From: Microglena sp. YARC
Taxonomy: Eukaryota; Chlorophyta; Chlorophyceae; Chlamydomonadales; Chlamydomonadaceae
Direction: 5' to 3'
NCBI GenBank assembly: GCA_022414725.1
Contig: CM039462.1
Coordinates: 53,390,714 to 53,454,713, forward strand
DNA: 64,000 nt
A model generated the notes under the pieces. It had not been told where the DNA came from, searched no databases, and saw only the letters and a list, made by a program, of their open reading frames with translations. Positions 63,386 through 64,000 of this stretch are shown piece by piece. Position 1 is the stretch's first letter; every line of letters begins with the position of its first letter. Made by a program: the position numbers and the translations under genes.

Positions 63386-63650
63386 TGATGATGGTAATGG
63401 AAACGCCTGGTGGGGCGTGGTGTTAAGGGAACCCGTTGTACGCGGGCAGAGAACGGTCTACCACCTCGACTGGACAAGCTACCATCGCGGTTGACAACGA
63501 CCTGCAACGCTAAGGGTGACCGTAGGGGGAATCGAACCCCTGACCCTTCGTCGTGAATCCCGCGGGACAGTTTCGCCCAATCTTGCGCACTGTGCGACCC
63601 AGGTTCTATCTTGCGGAACCCCTTTTCGGCCCTTCGCGTCGCGGCCAAAG
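63386..63650 (-). mobile_element. tRNA-derived SINE, minus strand
   Basis: On the minus strand GCGGGATTCACGACGAAGGG, GTCAGGGGTTCGATTCCCCC (perfect B-box GGTTCGATTCC near 63537) and the shared body GTCGTTGTCAACCGCGATGG, TAGCTTGTCCAGTCGAGG and CGCCCCACCAGGCGTTTCC. The A-box half is unclear (GGGCGAAACTGTCCCGCGGG). It lies in the intron between arrays. The long minus ORF here is accidental. No clear target duplication is visible. Confidence 0.8.
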
Positions 63651-64000
63651 AAAAATGTCAAATTTCAGAAACATTAATTTTTTGGTGTCAGTACTCATTT
63701 GTTTTGATTTGATCCTTTTTTCTTACGCTGACATTTCTAGAGGGTGCTGCAGGTGTGCACCTTCGTATTTGTTTTTGTTTTCTTTGATTTCCCTGTTTTG
63801 TCACTTACTGGAGGTAATATGAACATCTACCCACTCTTCTGTCCACTCTTCCACTCACCCTTCTACCCACTCTTCTGTCCACTCTTCCACTCACCCTTCT
63901 ACCCACTCTTCCACTCACTCCTCTACCCACTTTATGCCCACTCTTCTGCCTCTACCCACTCTATCACCCAGGCATCCGCTCACTCTTCTGCCCACTCATC
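63651..64000 (+). repeat. Intron remainder and CTACCCACTCTTC array
   Basis: One more isolated echo AGAGGGTGCTGCAGGTGTGC at 63739-63758, then from about 63822 (CTACCCACTCTTCTGTCCAC)n to the window end. The pyrimidine/CA composition resembles the 3' half of the other GWD introns. Confidence 0.8.

Overview
This is eukaryotic nuclear DNA, most likely from a green alga. The strongest evidence is a plus-strand, intron-rich gene in the right third that encodes part of an alpha-glucan water dikinase (GWD), the starch-phosphorylating enzyme of starch-making plastid lineages. Spliced in silico, its exons keep reading phase at every junction but one. A degenerate CCCTAAA (plant-type telomere) tract and GT-AG introns agree with this. 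A prasinophyte-like alga with a repeat-bloated genome is a guess; I cannot name a species.

Layout. 1-21 kb: mostly minisatellite arrays around short islands that read as minus-strand exons of one or more unrecognised genes (best island 17572-17699; others near 14.1, 10.9, 10.6, 8.4, 3.6 and 1.5 kb), with a 1000-N gap at 5501-6500. 20.9-34 kb: satellites and small mobile elements: three hAT-like MITEs (one nested inside another, both with 8-bp target duplications), tRNA-derived SINEs (one with a 13-bp target duplication), a CA-rich array with a 318-bp period, and a 99-bp satellite with an 8-unit higher-order repeat of about 800 bp. 34-41 kb: a lower-repeat stretch with possible unrecognised coding islands, then more arrays. 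41-64 kb: GWD exons from a CBM45 starch-binding module to the start of the conserved central region; the catalytic phosphohistidine and ATP-binding parts lie beyond the right edge.

The most striking feature is how the arrays sit on exon borders. Almost every GWD intron is built from tandem units that each carry a copy ('echo') of the neighbouring exon edge. Downstream of an exon the units repeat its last 30-75 bases plus the 5' splice site; upstream of the next exon they repeat its first bases plus the 3' splice site. On the coding strand the first half of most introns is G/T-rich and the second half C/A-rich, so the two halves could pair in the transcript; in one intron the switch point is a perfect 12-bp inverted repeat. 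The same exon-edge amplification occurs on the minus strand near 1-1.5, 7-8.5, 13-16 and 17-20 kb. In the last GWD array each unit reduces to a single TACTAAC...CAG|GT junction, resembling a chain of recursive splice sites.

No complete gene, rRNA, functional tRNA or CRISPR array is visible. Indels between repeat copies may partly be assembly error, above all near the N gap.
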